A stretch of DNA of 64,000 nucleotides from Micromonospora musae. Its GTDB lineage: Bacteria; Actinomycetota; Actinomycetes; Mycobacteriales; Micromonosporaceae. Below, piece after piece: positions 25,395-33,594 of this stretch. Positions within the stretch are counted from its first letter, which is position 1. Each line of letters begins with the position of its first letter. Location: the NCBI RefSeq assembly GCF_003626635.1, contig NZ_RAZT01000011.1, positions 186,001-250,000 on the forward strand. The letters are read 5' to 3'. The position numbers and the translations under genes were made by a program. The notes under the pieces were generated by a model that was given only the letters and a program-made list of their open reading frames with translations, was not told the origin of the DNA and made no database searches.

Positions 25395-26617
25395 GAGCCC
25401 GCCCGTACCCCAGGATGGAACTTCGGAATCCGCATGCTCACCCTCGTGCCCGAGCCCAGCCCGGTCTCGACGACCAGCCCGAAGCCGTCCCCAAAGACCG
25501 AGCGGAGCCGCTCGTCCACATTGGAGAAGCCGACGTGCTGGCCGGAATCCTCCCCCGGGTCGCCGACGCTCAGGGCCAGCTCGGCGATGCCGGTGGTCAG
25601 TGTGGCCGGATCCATCCCCACCCCGTCGTCCTCCACCGTGATGTGGCACTCGGCGCCGGCGTCCCGGGCCTCGATGCTCACCATGCCCGTGCCGGGCTTG
25701 CGGGACAACCCGTGCCGGACCGCGTTCTCGACCAACGGCTGCAGGCAGAGGAACGGCAGGGTCACCGGCAGCACCTCGGGGGCGATCTGCAACCGCACCT
25801 GGAGCCGGTCGCCGAACCGGGCGCGTTCGATGGTCAGGTAGCGGTCGATCGAGCGCAGCTCCTCGGCCAGCGTGGTGAACTCGCCGTGCGCCCGGAACGA
25901 GTACCGGGTGAACTCGGCGAACTCCAGAATCAGCTCGCGCGCCCGCTCCGGGTCGGTCCGCACGAACGAGCCGATAGCGGTCAACGCGTTGTAGATGAAG
26001 TGCGGGCTGATCTGGGCCCGCAGCGCACGGATCTCGGCCCGGGCCAGCCGTTCCCGCGAGGAGTCCAGCTCGGCGAGGGCGAGCTGGTTGCCGGCCCAGT
26101 GCGCGGTCTCCAGGGTCGCCTGCACCAGGCCGGGCGCCGGCGGCCCGTCGGAGATCGCCAGCAGGGCGCCCACGGCCTCCCCGTCCGCGACGGTGAGCGG
26201 GGCGACCACCACGCCCCGTACCGGGCAGTCCACCCGGTCGCACTGCAGCTCGGCCTCGCCCAGCACCGTCGACCGTGCCGACGTCACCGCCCGCCGCGCC
26301 GCGACGAGCAGCTGCTCGCCGTGGTGCCCGCCCCGCCCGTCCAGCGCGAGCAGCTTCTCCCGGTCGGTGAGGGCCAGCCCGGGCGCGCCCACCAGGGCCC
26401 GCAGATGACGTACGGACTTCGCGGCGCCCGCCGCGCTCAACCCCGCGCGCAGCGGCTCAGCGGCCAGCCCGGCGGTGTGCAGCACCTCGTAGGTGGCCCG
26501 CTGGGTGGCGGTGGCGATGCCCCGGCGCGCCCGCAGTCGGCCGACCGCGAAGAGAGCAGCGGCGAGCGCGCTGACCAGAAAGACGACGGCGAGAACTGCC
26601 GAGAGGTTGCCACCCAC
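25391..26617 (-). CDS. LytS-type sensor histidine kinase
   Basis: 408 residues. One N-terminal transmembrane helix (about 5-27), a GAF-like region with Cys residues in LQCDRVDCPVRG near 125, His_kinase domain with the phospho-acceptor in QISPHFIYNALTAIGSF near 207, and HATPase_c with LVENAVRHGLSRKPGTG and EDDGVGMD. Pairs with the LytTR regulator by a 4-bp overlap. The two close cysteines in the input region could sense redox or metal (inference). Confidence 0.93.
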   Translation of the reverse strand: MGGNLSAVLAVVFLVSALAAALFAVGRLRARRGIATATQRATYEVLHTAGLAAEPLRAGLSAAGAAKSVRHLRALVGAPGLALTDREKLLALDGRGGHHGEQLLVAARRAVTSARSTVLGEAELQCDRVDCPVRGVVVAPLTVADGEAVGALLAISDGPPAPGLVQATLETAHWAGNQLALAELDSSRERLARAEIRALRAQISPHFIYNALTAIGSFVRTDPERARELILEFAEFTRYSFRAHGEFTTLAEELRSIDRYLTIERARFGDRLQVRLQIAPEVLPVTLPFLCLQPLVENAVRHGLSRKPGTGMVSIEARDAGAECHITVEDDGVGMDPATLTTGIAELALSVGDPGEDSGQHVGFSNVDERLRSVFGDGFGLVVETGLGSGTRVSMRIPKFHPGVRAGS

Positions 26618-26656
26618 GCCCAGATCCTGTCGGCTCCGGGCCCCGCAGCCAAGGGG

Positions 26657-28240
26657 TCAGTACGCGCCCTTGCGGGCGAGCACCACGCCGACGGTGCGCC
26701 AGAGGATGCTCAGGTCGTATGCGAGCGACCAGTTGTCGACGTAGTAGAGGTCCAGCCGGACCGCCTCGTCCCAGGAGAGGTCGGAGCGGCCGGAGACCTG
26801 CCAGAGGCCGGTCATGCCGGGGCGCACCAGCAGGCGCCGGCGGACGTCGCCCAGGAAGTCGCCGTCGTCGGCCGGGAGCGGACGCGGCCCGACCAGCGAC
26901 ATCTCCCCCCAGAGCACGTTGATCAGCTGCGGCAGTTCGTCCAGCGAGGAGCCGCGCAGGAAGCGGCCCACCGGGAAGACCCGGGGATCCTGCTTCATCT
27001 TGAAGAGCATGCCGTCGGTCTCGTTCTGGTCGACCAGGCTGGCCAGCCGATCCTCCGCGTCGACGTACATGGTGCGGAACTTCCACACCCGGAACGTGCG
27101 CCCCTCGTGACCCACCCGCGGCTGCCGGAAGAAGACCGGCCCGGCGTCGGAGATCTTGATCGCGATCGAGATGGCCACGAAGACCGGGATCAGCACCAGC
27201 AGCCCCAGCCCGGCGGCGACCCGGTCCATCAGGTTCTTGGCCAGCAGCGCCGGACCCGACAGGGTCGGCTCCTCGACGTGCAGCAGCGGCAGCCCCTCGA
27301 TCGGGCGGATGTGCACCCGGGGGCCGGCGATGTCGGTGAGCTGCGGGGCGACCACCAGGTCGACGCCGGAGCCCTCCAGCTGCCAGGCGAGGCGGCGCAG
27401 CTCGCCCGGCTCCGCGCTGGCCGACCCGCAGACGGCGATGGTGTCCCCGCCGACCTCCCGGACCAGGGCGAGCACGTCGCGGCCCGCGTAGACCGGAACG
27501 GGGGTCTCCAGACCGCGGGCGGCCGCGTAGCCGTCCGTGAGGTGGATGGCGACCGGCACCAGACCCGCCGCCGGGTTCCGGGTGACCGCGCGGTACACCT
27601 CGAGGCACTCCGGCAGGGTGCCGACCAGGATCATCCGGTGACCGCCCTGGCCGATGTTGCGCCGCACCACGTGCAGCACGAACCGGGTGAGGCTGCGGCC
27701 GAGCAGGATCAGCAGCAGCGCGCCGAGCAGGGCGGTGCCGACGGTGTAGCGGGACAGGTCGGTCTTGGTGGCGAAGGCGAGGAAGGAGACGGTGGCGGCG
27801 ACCGCCACCCCGGCCCGGATCACCCGCTTGAACTCGTCCGGGCCCAGACCGAGATAGCGCCGGTCGTACGCGCGGTTGCCCCAGAGGATGATCACCCAGC
27901 CCAGCGGCAGCAGCACGAACGCCACCGTGAAGAACCACGTCGGGTCCTCCTGGGCGTTGTAGAAACCCGCGGCGGCCTGGTCGAAGGTGTGGATCGCGGT
28001 GAAGCTGGCGAACGCGGCGGCCGCGAAGTCGAGCAGCAGGAGAATGGCGATGTAGGGACGGTGCCAACGGGAGACCCGCCGACGTGCCCGGGCCCACGCC
28101 GACCGGGGAACGCCGTTGTGTGTCGGCGGTGTCGGCGGCTGGATCTCGAAGCTGTCGACGTGCCGCACGAGTTTGCTCCGGCCTGTGTTGGTTACCGGGC
28201 GCTGGAGGCTTGTCGTCACCTCACCCATGTCCTCCCGCAT
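26657..28240 (-). CDS. Polyprenyl-phosphate sugar-1-phosphate transferase (exopolysaccharide initiation)
   Basis: 527 residues. Four N-terminal transmembrane helices (about 60-185), a CoA-binding-like cytosolic domain (about 190-310), a further helix, then the catalytic bacterial sugar transferase domain: SDAGPVFFRQPRVGHEGRTF near 363, WKFRTM near 384, LRGSSLDELPQLINVLWGEMSLVGPRP near 430, and RPGMTGLWQVSGRSDLSW near 478. Loads the first sugar phosphate onto undecaprenyl phosphate for an exported polysaccharide. Start uncertain among ATGs at 28240 and 28228. Glycosyltransferases of the same theme lie downstream on the other strand. Confidence 0.93.
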   Translation of the reverse strand: MREDMGEVTTSLQRPVTNTGRSKLVRHVDSFEIQPPTPPTHNGVPRSAWARARRRVSRWHRPYIAILLLLDFAAAAFASFTAIHTFDQAAAGFYNAQEDPTWFFTVAFVLLPLGWVIILWGNRAYDRRYLGLGPDEFKRVIRAGVAVAATVSFLAFATKTDLSRYTVGTALLGALLLILLGRSLTRFVLHVVRRNIGQGGHRMILVGTLPECLEVYRAVTRNPAAGLVPVAIHLTDGYAAARGLETPVPVYAGRDVLALVREVGGDTIAVCGSASAEPGELRRLAWQLEGSGVDLVVAPQLTDIAGPRVHIRPIEGLPLLHVEEPTLSGPALLAKNLMDRVAAGLGLLVLIPVFVAISIAIKISDAGPVFFRQPRVGHEGRTFRVWKFRTMYVDAEDRLASLVDQNETDGMLFKMKQDPRVFPVGRFLRGSSLDELPQLINVLWGEMSLVGPRPLPADDGDFLGDVRRRLLVRPGMTGLWQVSGRSDLSWDEAVRLDLYYVDNWSLAYDLSILWRTVGVVLARKGAY

Positions 28241-28494
28241 GACGCGGGCCGCTCACTCATCGTGAGGACCCGGGTCGCCCACCGTCCCAGTCTCCCACGG
28301 CGGACCGGACCGGGCGCCGGACCCGAAGGACATCGCGCCCCGCTGGTGCCGGCGGGATCTGGCCGGCTCCACGCCATATCAGAAGCCGGGGACCGGGCCA
28401 CTATACCGATGGATGATGCGGTTGGTAGAACTGCCGAGCAGGACCTTCCGCGTTCTCCGGACGATTCCCCTCGGTAGCTCCCGCGTGTCGTTAC

Positions 28495-29355
28495 TCACCG
28501 TACGAGCCGGGACAGCCGACGGTCAGCGAGCGGCTTGCCGCCGGTTTGACAGGTGGGGCAGTACTGGAGGCTCGAGTCGGAGAAGGAGACCTCCCGAACG
28601 GTGTCGCCACAGACCGGGCAGGGCAGCCCGGTGCGCGCGTGCACCTTCAACCCGGAGCGCTTCTCGCCCTTCAACTCCGCCGCCCGCTGCCCCAGCGACC
28701 GGGCGACCGCGTCGCCGAGCACCTGCCGGGTGGCGGCGTGCAGGGCGGCGAACTGGTCGTCGGTCAGCCGGTCGGTGAGCGCGTACGGGGAGAGCTTCGC
28801 CGCGTGCAGGATCTCGTCGGAGTACGCGTTGCCCACCCCGGCGAGCACCGCCTGATCGGTCAGCACCAACTTGACCCGGCCCCGCCGGCTGCGCAGCCGC
28901 TCGGTGAAGACGGGCAGGTCGGCGGTGAGCGCGTCCGGGCCGAGCTTCGCCACCCCCGGCACCGTCGCCGGGTCGGTCACCAGGTACGCGGCCAGCTTCT
29001 TCTGGGTGCCGGCCTCGGTCAGGTCGAAGCCGGAGCCGTCGTCGAGGCGTACCCGCAGGGCGATCGGACCCTTGCCGGGGCGCAGCGGGGCGGCGCTGGG
29101 GAAGGCCTCCCGGTATTGCAGCCACCCGGCCCGGGCCAGGTGGATCACCAGGTGCAGGTCGCCCTCGAAGACCACGTCCAGGAACTTGCCGTGCCGGCGC
29201 GCGTCGACCACGGCACGGCCGGTCACGGCGCTCGGCGCCGGATCGTACGTCTTGAGGGCGCTGATCGCGGCGACCTCCAGCCGGTCGACCCGCCGCCCCA
29301 CGGCGCGCTGGCGCAGGTAACCCGCGAGCGCTTCCACCTCCGGTAGCTCGGGCAT
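28495..29355 (-). CDS. Fpg/Nei family DNA glycosylase
   Basis: 286 residues. N-terminal catalytic MPELPEVE (Pro at residue 2), RRHGKFLDV near 54 with the catalytic Lys, helix-two-turn-helix GVGNAYSDEILHAAKLSP near 173, and C-terminal zinc finger CPVCGD...YCPTCQTGGKPLADR. Excises oxidised bases and cleaves the abasic site. Since the MPELPEVEA N-terminus is shared by MutM and Nei2, the exact substrate class is not certain. Confidence 0.92.
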   Translation of the reverse strand: MPELPEVEALAGYLRQRAVGRRVDRLEVAAISALKTYDPAPSAVTGRAVVDARRHGKFLDVVFEGDLHLVIHLARAGWLQYREAFPSAAPLRPGKGPIALRVRLDDGSGFDLTEAGTQKKLAAYLVTDPATVPGVAKLGPDALTADLPVFTERLRSRRGRVKLVLTDQAVLAGVGNAYSDEILHAAKLSPYALTDRLTDDQFAALHAATRQVLGDAVARSLGQRAAELKGEKRSGLKVHARTGLPCPVCGDTVREVSFSDSSLQYCPTCQTGGKPLADRRLSRLVR

Positions 29356-29377
29356 CAGACAACGGTAGCCTTCTTTT

Positions 29378-29476
29378 CCGTGAGCGCGAGGAATGAGCTT
29401 GCGAGTCCCGCAGTCGGGAACAATGGGGGCCCCGTGAGCGCGAGGAATGAGCTCGCGAGTCCGGCAACCGGGAACA
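29378..29476 (+). repeat. Two 45-bp direct repeats encoding SARNELASPA
   Basis: Units 29378-29422 and 29432-29476, period 54 bp, differing at only a few positions. Both start CCGTGAGCGCGAGGAATGAG and stay in the same reading frame, each starting with a potential GTG codon. SARNELA-coding repeats are, from memory, common in Micromonospora genomes. Confidence 0.85.
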
Positions 29477-29493
29477 GAGGGCGAGCTCAGTGA
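29380..29493 (+). CDS. 37-residue leader ORF built from two repeats
   Basis: GTG-started frame reading (V/M)SARNELASPAVGNNGGP then SARNELASPATGNRGRAQ; a second in-frame GTG at 29434 starts the second repeat. The TGA at 29491 overlaps the GTG of the glycosyltransferase (GTGA), so translation may pass from leader to enzyme. No strong ribosome-binding site precedes the first GTG. Confidence 0.45.
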   Translation: MSARNELASPAVGNNGGPVSARNELASPATGNRGRAQ

Positions 29494-30782
29494 AGATCGT
29501 GGTGGCGCACAACCGGTACCGCCAGGCTCAGCCGTCCGGCGAGAACACGATCGTCGATGCGGAGATCGCCCAGCTCACCGCGGCCGGCGTCGAGGTGCTG
29601 CCGTTCATCCGCAGCTCCGATGAGATCCCCACCATGCCGCGTACGGCCAAGGCGCTGCTGCCGGTCTCACCGATCTACGCGCCGCAGGCGCAGCGGGAGC
29701 TGAGCCGGTTGCTCACCGAACACCGGCCGGACGTCCTGCACCTGCACAACCCGTACCCGCTGCTCTCGCCCTGGGTGGTCCGCACCGCTCACAAGCACGG
29801 GGTGCCGGTGGTGCAGACGGTGCACAACTACCGGCAGGTCTGCTCCTCCGGGCTCTACTTCCGGGACGGGATGATCTGCCAGGACTGCCGGGGCCGGGCG
29901 CTGGGCGTACCGGCGATCGTGCACCGCTGCTACCGGAACTCCCGCGCGCAGAGCGCCCTGATGGCCACCACGCTGGCAGTGCACCGGCCGACCTGGCGGT
30001 CGGTCGACCGGTACGTCGCGTTGACCTCGGCGGTCGCCGCGCACCTGCGCGACTACGGCATCCCGGCGGACCGGATCGTGATCAAGCCGAACGGAATCCC
30101 GGACCCGGGGCAACCCGCCCCGCTCGGCGACGGTTTCCTCTTCCTCGGCCGGCTCTCCCCGGAGAAGGGGCTGGACCTGCTGCTCGACGCCTGGCGCCGG
30201 CACCCGGACGGCGCGCTCGGTCCGCTGCGCATCGCCGGGGACGGCGAGCTGCGCACGCTGGTCGAGGCGGCGGCCGCCGAACGGTCGGACGTCACCTACC
30301 TCGGCACGCTGGACCGGGCCGGGGTGCGCGCCGCGCTGGAGGCGAGCGCGGTGGTGCTCGCCACCTCCACCTGGCACGACGTGCTGCCCACCGTGATCAT
30401 CGAGGCGCTGGCGAGTGGCCGGCCGGTGCTCGGCACCGCGCTGGGCGGCATCCCGTACCTGGTCGGGGCGGACACCGCGCGCGTACCGGCCGGAACCGGC
30501 TCGGCGCAGGAGGCCTCGGCCGCGACCGGTTCGGCCACCTCGGTGCCGCTCGCGGGCCCGGTCTCCGGGACGTCCGCCGTGCCGGCGGGCATCGTCACCG
30601 GCGAGGCCGGCTGGGCGGTGCCGCCCGAGGCGGCCGCGCTGGCCGCGGCCCTGCCGCTGGCCCGGACGGGTGCCGCCTCGCTCGCGTCGGCGGCCCGCTC
30701 GCGCTACGAGCGCACCTTCCACCCCGATGTGGTCACCGGCCAGCTCATCGACGTCTACACCAGCGTCACCCCCACCCACTGA
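29490..30782 (+). CDS. Glycosyltransferase family 4
   Basis: 430 residues, GT-B fold. N-terminal VVAHNRYRQAQPSGENTIV, DVLHLHNPYPLLSPWVV near 80, the insert SSGLYFRDGMICQDCRGRALG near 128, GRLSPEKGLDLLLDAW near 212 and the donor-site EALASGRPVLGT near 303. Near residue 330-375 an Ala/Thr/Gly-rich low-complexity insert interrupts the C-terminal domain. Probably adds a sugar to the polysaccharide begun by the sugar-1-phosphate transferase nearby. GTG start overlaps the TGA of a repeat-encoded leader ORF. Confidence 0.92.
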   Translation: MKIVVAHNRYRQAQPSGENTIVDAEIAQLTAAGVEVLPFIRSSDEIPTMPRTAKALLPVSPIYAPQAQRELSRLLTEHRPDVLHLHNPYPLLSPWVVRTAHKHGVPVVQTVHNYRQVCSSGLYFRDGMICQDCRGRALGVPAIVHRCYRNSRAQSALMATTLAVHRPTWRSVDRYVALTSAVAAHLRDYGIPADRIVIKPNGIPDPGQPAPLGDGFLFLGRLSPEKGLDLLLDAWRRHPDGALGPLRIAGDGELRTLVEAAAAERSDVTYLGTLDRAGVRAALEASAVVLATSTWHDVLPTVIIEALASGRPVLGTALGGIPYLVGADTARVPAGTGSAQEASAATGSATSVPLAGPVSGTSAVPAGIVTGEAGWAVPPEAAALAAALPLARTGAASLASAARSRYERTFHPDVVTGQLIDVYTSVTPTH

Positions 30783-30834
30783 CCCCCCCACCGACCTCCC
30801 ACGCCACCACGCCACCCCACCCCGCATCGAGGCC

Positions 30835-30894
30835 GCTCTTTCACGGAGAGAGTGGCTGTCCGGGAGCCCGAGGGCACTCTTTCCGTGAAAGAGC
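30835..30894. terminator. Bidirectional terminator, 20-bp arms
   Basis: Arms 30835-30854 and 30875-30894 pair at 19 of 20 positions around a 20-nt loop. Located between the convergent GT4 and CDP-alcohol transferase genes. Contains the same CACGGAAAGAGTG core as the terminator at 4312-4357. Confidence 0.85.
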
Positions 30895-30910
30895 TCGCGG
30901 GGTGGGGCGG

Positions 30911-30969
30911 GCGGCGCGACGGGGCGCGGGGCGGCGCGACGGGGCGCGGGGTGGGGTGGGGTGGGTGGG
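30911..30969 (+). repeat. 20-bp tandem repeat and G-run tract
   Basis: Two perfect copies of GCGGCGCGACGGGGCGCGGG (30911-30930, 30931-30950) followed by repeated GTGGG up to the stop of the CDP-alcohol transferase. The plus strand has many GGG runs and could form a G-quadruplex. Confidence 0.8.
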
Positions 30970-31695
30970 TCAGCGGAGGGAGGCGCGGGCGGAGAAGGCG
31001 ATGCTGGCCAGCAGGAAGCCCCCGTTGACCAGGGTGAACGCCACCATCACCCAGAGCGTCACGGCGGGGGCGAGGAGCAGCACCAGCGCGGCCACGAAGA
31101 TCACCGCGCCGTAGTCGCGGACGAGCTTCGCGAGGCGTACCGGCAGCGAGGTCGAGGTGACCATGCTCGCCGCGTTCGGACCGGCCTGCATCACCGAGGT
31201 GACCAGGTTGACCATCCAGGTGCCGGCGAACGCCGCGACCAGCCAGGTCGGGGTCGACGGGTACTGCGCCACGGCGGTCGCGGAGAGCGCCGCGACCAGG
31301 GCGATCTGGGCCGCCACGTCACAGAGCACGTCGACCCGGGCACCCGCCGGGCTGCCCGTGCCGGTGACCCGCGCGAGCTGGCCGTCCGCGCAGTCCAGGG
31401 CGTACGCCACCTGCCAGCCGACCAGCGCCAGCAGCCCCACCACCCAGGCCGGCACCTCGCCGGACGCCACCCGACCGGCGAGCGCGACCACGGTGACCGA
31501 GGTGGCCAGCCCGAGCACCAGATTCGCGACGGTCAGTGCGGTCGGGCGCAGGCCCAGCCGGTACGCCGCGAGCGCGAAGGTGGCGCCCAGCCACTGACTG
31601 ATCGATTCACTGAAGAGGCCCCCGCCCCGATTTGTCCGGTGGAAATCGGCGACGGTGGGACGAAACGGCTCAGTCAAGGTGGTCGTGGATTGCAC
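30970..31695 (-). CDS. CDP-alcohol phosphatidyltransferase family protein
   Basis: 241 residues, six predicted transmembrane helices. The complete family signature D-G-x2-A-R-x8-G-x3-D-x3-D is present as DGQLAR near 103 through GARVDVLCD near 118. These enzymes displace CMP from a CDP-alcohol with another alcohol. Overlaps the dehydrogenase gene by 26 bp and forms an operon with it and a nucleotidyltransferase, so it probably uses the CDP-polyol made by those two. Acceptor unknown. Confidence 0.93.
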   Translation of the reverse strand: MQSTTTLTEPFRPTVADFHRTNRGGGLFSESISQWLGATFALAAYRLGLRPTALTVANLVLGLATSVTVVALAGRVASGEVPAWVVGLLALVGWQVAYALDCADGQLARVTGTGSPAGARVDVLCDVAAQIALVAALSATAVAQYPSTPTWLVAAFAGTWMVNLVTSVMQAGPNAASMVTSTSLPVRLAKLVRDYGAVIFVAALVLLLAPAVTLWVMVAFTLVNGGFLLASIAFSARASLR

Positions 31696-32737
31696 CGGCG
31701 TAGTCTGCCAGCCGGGCTCGGACGTCGGAAGGCGACAGCGCCAGATGTTCGAGGATGGTGTACCGGTCCGGCCGGGTCCGCGGCGCGAAGATCACCGCGT
31801 CGACGAACTGGTCGTCGGTCAACCCCACCTCGGCGGGGGTGACCGGGAGGTTGTGCCGGGCCAGGCAGGAGACCATCTGGGCGAAGCGGTGCGCGTCCCC
31901 CCGCAGCCAGGTGCAGAAGAGCGCGCCGAGCCCGGCCAGCTCGCCGTGCGAGGCGGTGTCGGGGAAGAGCGCGTCGACCGCGTGCATGATCTCGTGGCAG
32001 CCGCCGCTGCACGGTCGGCTGGTGCCCTCGATCGCCATCGCCAGGCCGCTGGAGATCAGCGCTTCGGCGAGGACGGTGACGAAGGCGTCGTCGCCCATGT
32101 CGCCCGGATGGTTGATCACCGCTTCGGCGCCGGCCCGGGAGAGCGAGGCGGCCAGCCCGTCGAACGGCTCGCCGCGTACCACCCGCGCCAGCTCCCAGTC
32201 GGCGAGTGCGCTGATGTTGCTCACCACGTCGCCGATCCCGGCCCGGTTGTGCCGCTCCGGACCGCTCTCCACGAAGTCCAGGTCGACGACGACCGCGATC
32301 GGGATGTGCACGCCGTAGGAGCCCTTGAGCCCGTCGGTGACGAGGCTCGCCACCGGGGAGGCGATCCCGTCGTTGGCGAGGCTGGTGGCGACCGAGACCA
32401 TCGGTAGGCCCCGCCGGGTCGCCGCGTACTTGGCCACGTCGATGGTCTTGCCGCCGCCGATGCCGACCACCGCGTCGTACGACCGGGTGCGGAGCTTGCC
32501 CTCCAGGTCGTCGGCCGCCTGCAGGGTGCCGCCCGTCACCGTGAACACGTCGGCCGACCCGAGCGTGGGCCGGATCAGCTCGGCGATCCGCTCGCCCTGG
32601 CCGGGGCCGACCACCACCGCCACGTCACCGCCGGCGGAGATCCGTCCGTCGGCCAGGATCGTGGCCAGGTCGGCCACCGCCCCGTGCCGTACGTCGATGT
32701 GCAGTGGAGTCAGTACGGACCGGGCTAGTAGAGGCAC
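31670..32737 (-). CDS. Glycerol-1-phosphate-dehydrogenase-like enzyme (iron-containing ADH fold)
   Basis: 355 residues. Cofactor loop VVGIGGGKTIDVAKYAA near 88, SVATSLANDGIASPVAS near 114 and the metal-ligand region GGCHEIMHAVD near 247 with a later SHGELAGLGALF His, the pattern of EgsA/AraM-type sn-glycerol-1-phosphate dehydrogenases, which reduce dihydroxyacetone phosphate with NAD(P)H. Family members with other keto-phosphate substrates exist, so the product may be another polyol phosphate. Overlaps the nucleotidyltransferase gene by 13 bp. Confidence 0.85.
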   Translation of the reverse strand: MPLLARSVLTPLHIDVRHGAVADLATILADGRISAGGDVAVVVGPGQGERIAELIRPTLGSADVFTVTGGTLQAADDLEGKLRTRSYDAVVGIGGGKTIDVAKYAATRRGLPMVSVATSLANDGIASPVASLVTDGLKGSYGVHIPIAVVVDLDFVESGPERHNRAGIGDVVSNISALADWELARVVRGEPFDGLAASLSRAGAEAVINHPGDMGDDAFVTVLAEALISSGLAMAIEGTSRPCSGGCHEIMHAVDALFPDTASHGELAGLGALFCTWLRGDAHRFAQMVSCLARHNLPVTPAEVGLTDDQFVDAVIFAPRTRPDRYTILEHLALSPSDVRARLADYAGAIHDHLD

Positions 32738-33456
32738 GCGATCTCCCGGGCGCGGGACAGGTCGGCGTGGTTGTCGACCTCGACCCAGGAGACGTCCCCG
32801 ATCGGCGCCGCCCGAACCTCGCCGCCCCGGTCGGCGAACTCCTGGTAGCCGTCCTCGTAGTAGAGGTTCGGATCACGCCGCCAGGTCGCCTCCAGCGCGT
32901 CGGCGAGGGCGTCGGCGACCTGCGGCTCGATGAGGGTCGCGCCGATGTACTCCCCGTACGCCTCGCCCGGGTCCATCAGCTTGGTGATCCGGGTGAGCTG
33001 GCCGGCGGCGTCGAAGGTGGTCTTCATCTCCTCGTCGGCGAGCGCCTTGAGGGTGTCCACGGCGAGCAGGATCCCCGCCCCGCGCTCGGCCAGCAGCGTC
33101 TTCTCGACGCTCACCGGGTGCACGGTGTCGCCGTTGACCAGCAGCACACCCTGCCGGAAGTACTCGCGGGCCAGCCAGAGCGAGTAGGCGTTGTTCCACT
33201 CCTCGGCCTTGTCGTTGTGCACGAGGGTGAGGTTGACGCCGTACCGCTTCTCGAGGTCGGCCTGCCGCTCCCGGACCGCGTCGGCCGCGTAGCCGACCAC
33301 GATCACGATGTCGGTGAGCCCCACCTCGGCGAGGTTGCGCAGCGCGATGTCGAGGATGGTGATCTCCCCGTCGACCGGCACGAGCGCCTTGGGCAGTGTG
33401 TCGGTGTAGGGGCGCAGCCGGCGCCCCGCCCCGGCGGCGAGCACCATCCCGATCAT
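32725..33456 (-). CDS. Sugar/polyol-phosphate nucleotidyltransferase
   Basis: 243 residues. N-terminal nucleotide-binding MVLAAGAGRRLRPYTDTLPK at residues 4-23, LVNGDTVHP near 108 with the metal-binding Asp, and EVDNHADLSRA near 228. Resembles LicC-like choline-phosphate cytidylyltransferases and inositol-1-phosphate cytidylyltransferases. In operon with a polyol-phosphate dehydrogenase and a CDP-alcohol transferase it most likely makes a CDP-activated polyol (inference). First gene of the operon. Confidence 0.88.
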   Translation of the reverse strand: MIGMVLAAGAGRRLRPYTDTLPKALVPVDGEITILDIALRNLAEVGLTDIVIVVGYAADAVRERQADLEKRYGVNLTLVHNDKAEEWNNAYSLWLAREYFRQGVLLVNGDTVHPVSVEKTLLAERGAGILLAVDTLKALADEEMKTTFDAAGQLTRITKLMDPGEAYGEYIGATLIEPQVADALADALEATWRRDPNLYYEDGYQEFADRGGEVRAAPIGDVSWVEVDNHADLSRAREIACLY

Positions 33457-33542
33457 GCCGGCAACCTCCCTCGTACGACTCCGGTCACCGCTGGAGGATA
33501 GCGCCGTGTCCGAGACCGTCTCCCGTCAACCGGGCTTCGCCC

Positions 33543-33594
33543 GCTGTTCACCCGGGGAGCGCGGACGGATCGGCTGTTCAGCCGGGGAGCGCGG
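33543..33594. repeat. 22-bp direct repeat over the 3' end of a gene
   Basis: Copies 33543-33564 and 33573-33594 (21/22 identical, period 30 bp). The second covers the last codons and stop (Ala-Leu-Pro-Gly-stop) of the gene ending at 33578, so these terminal codons are duplicated downstream. Confidence 0.8.

Noticed and set aside
25415..28477. A 1020-codon open frame on the plus strand opposite the LytS kinase and sugar transferase
   Set aside because: Antisense shadow with compositional bias; the minus-strand genes have complete catalytic motifs.
29378..29476. CRISPR array
   Set aside because: Only two units of coding-like repeat with a 9-bp spacer and no cas genes.
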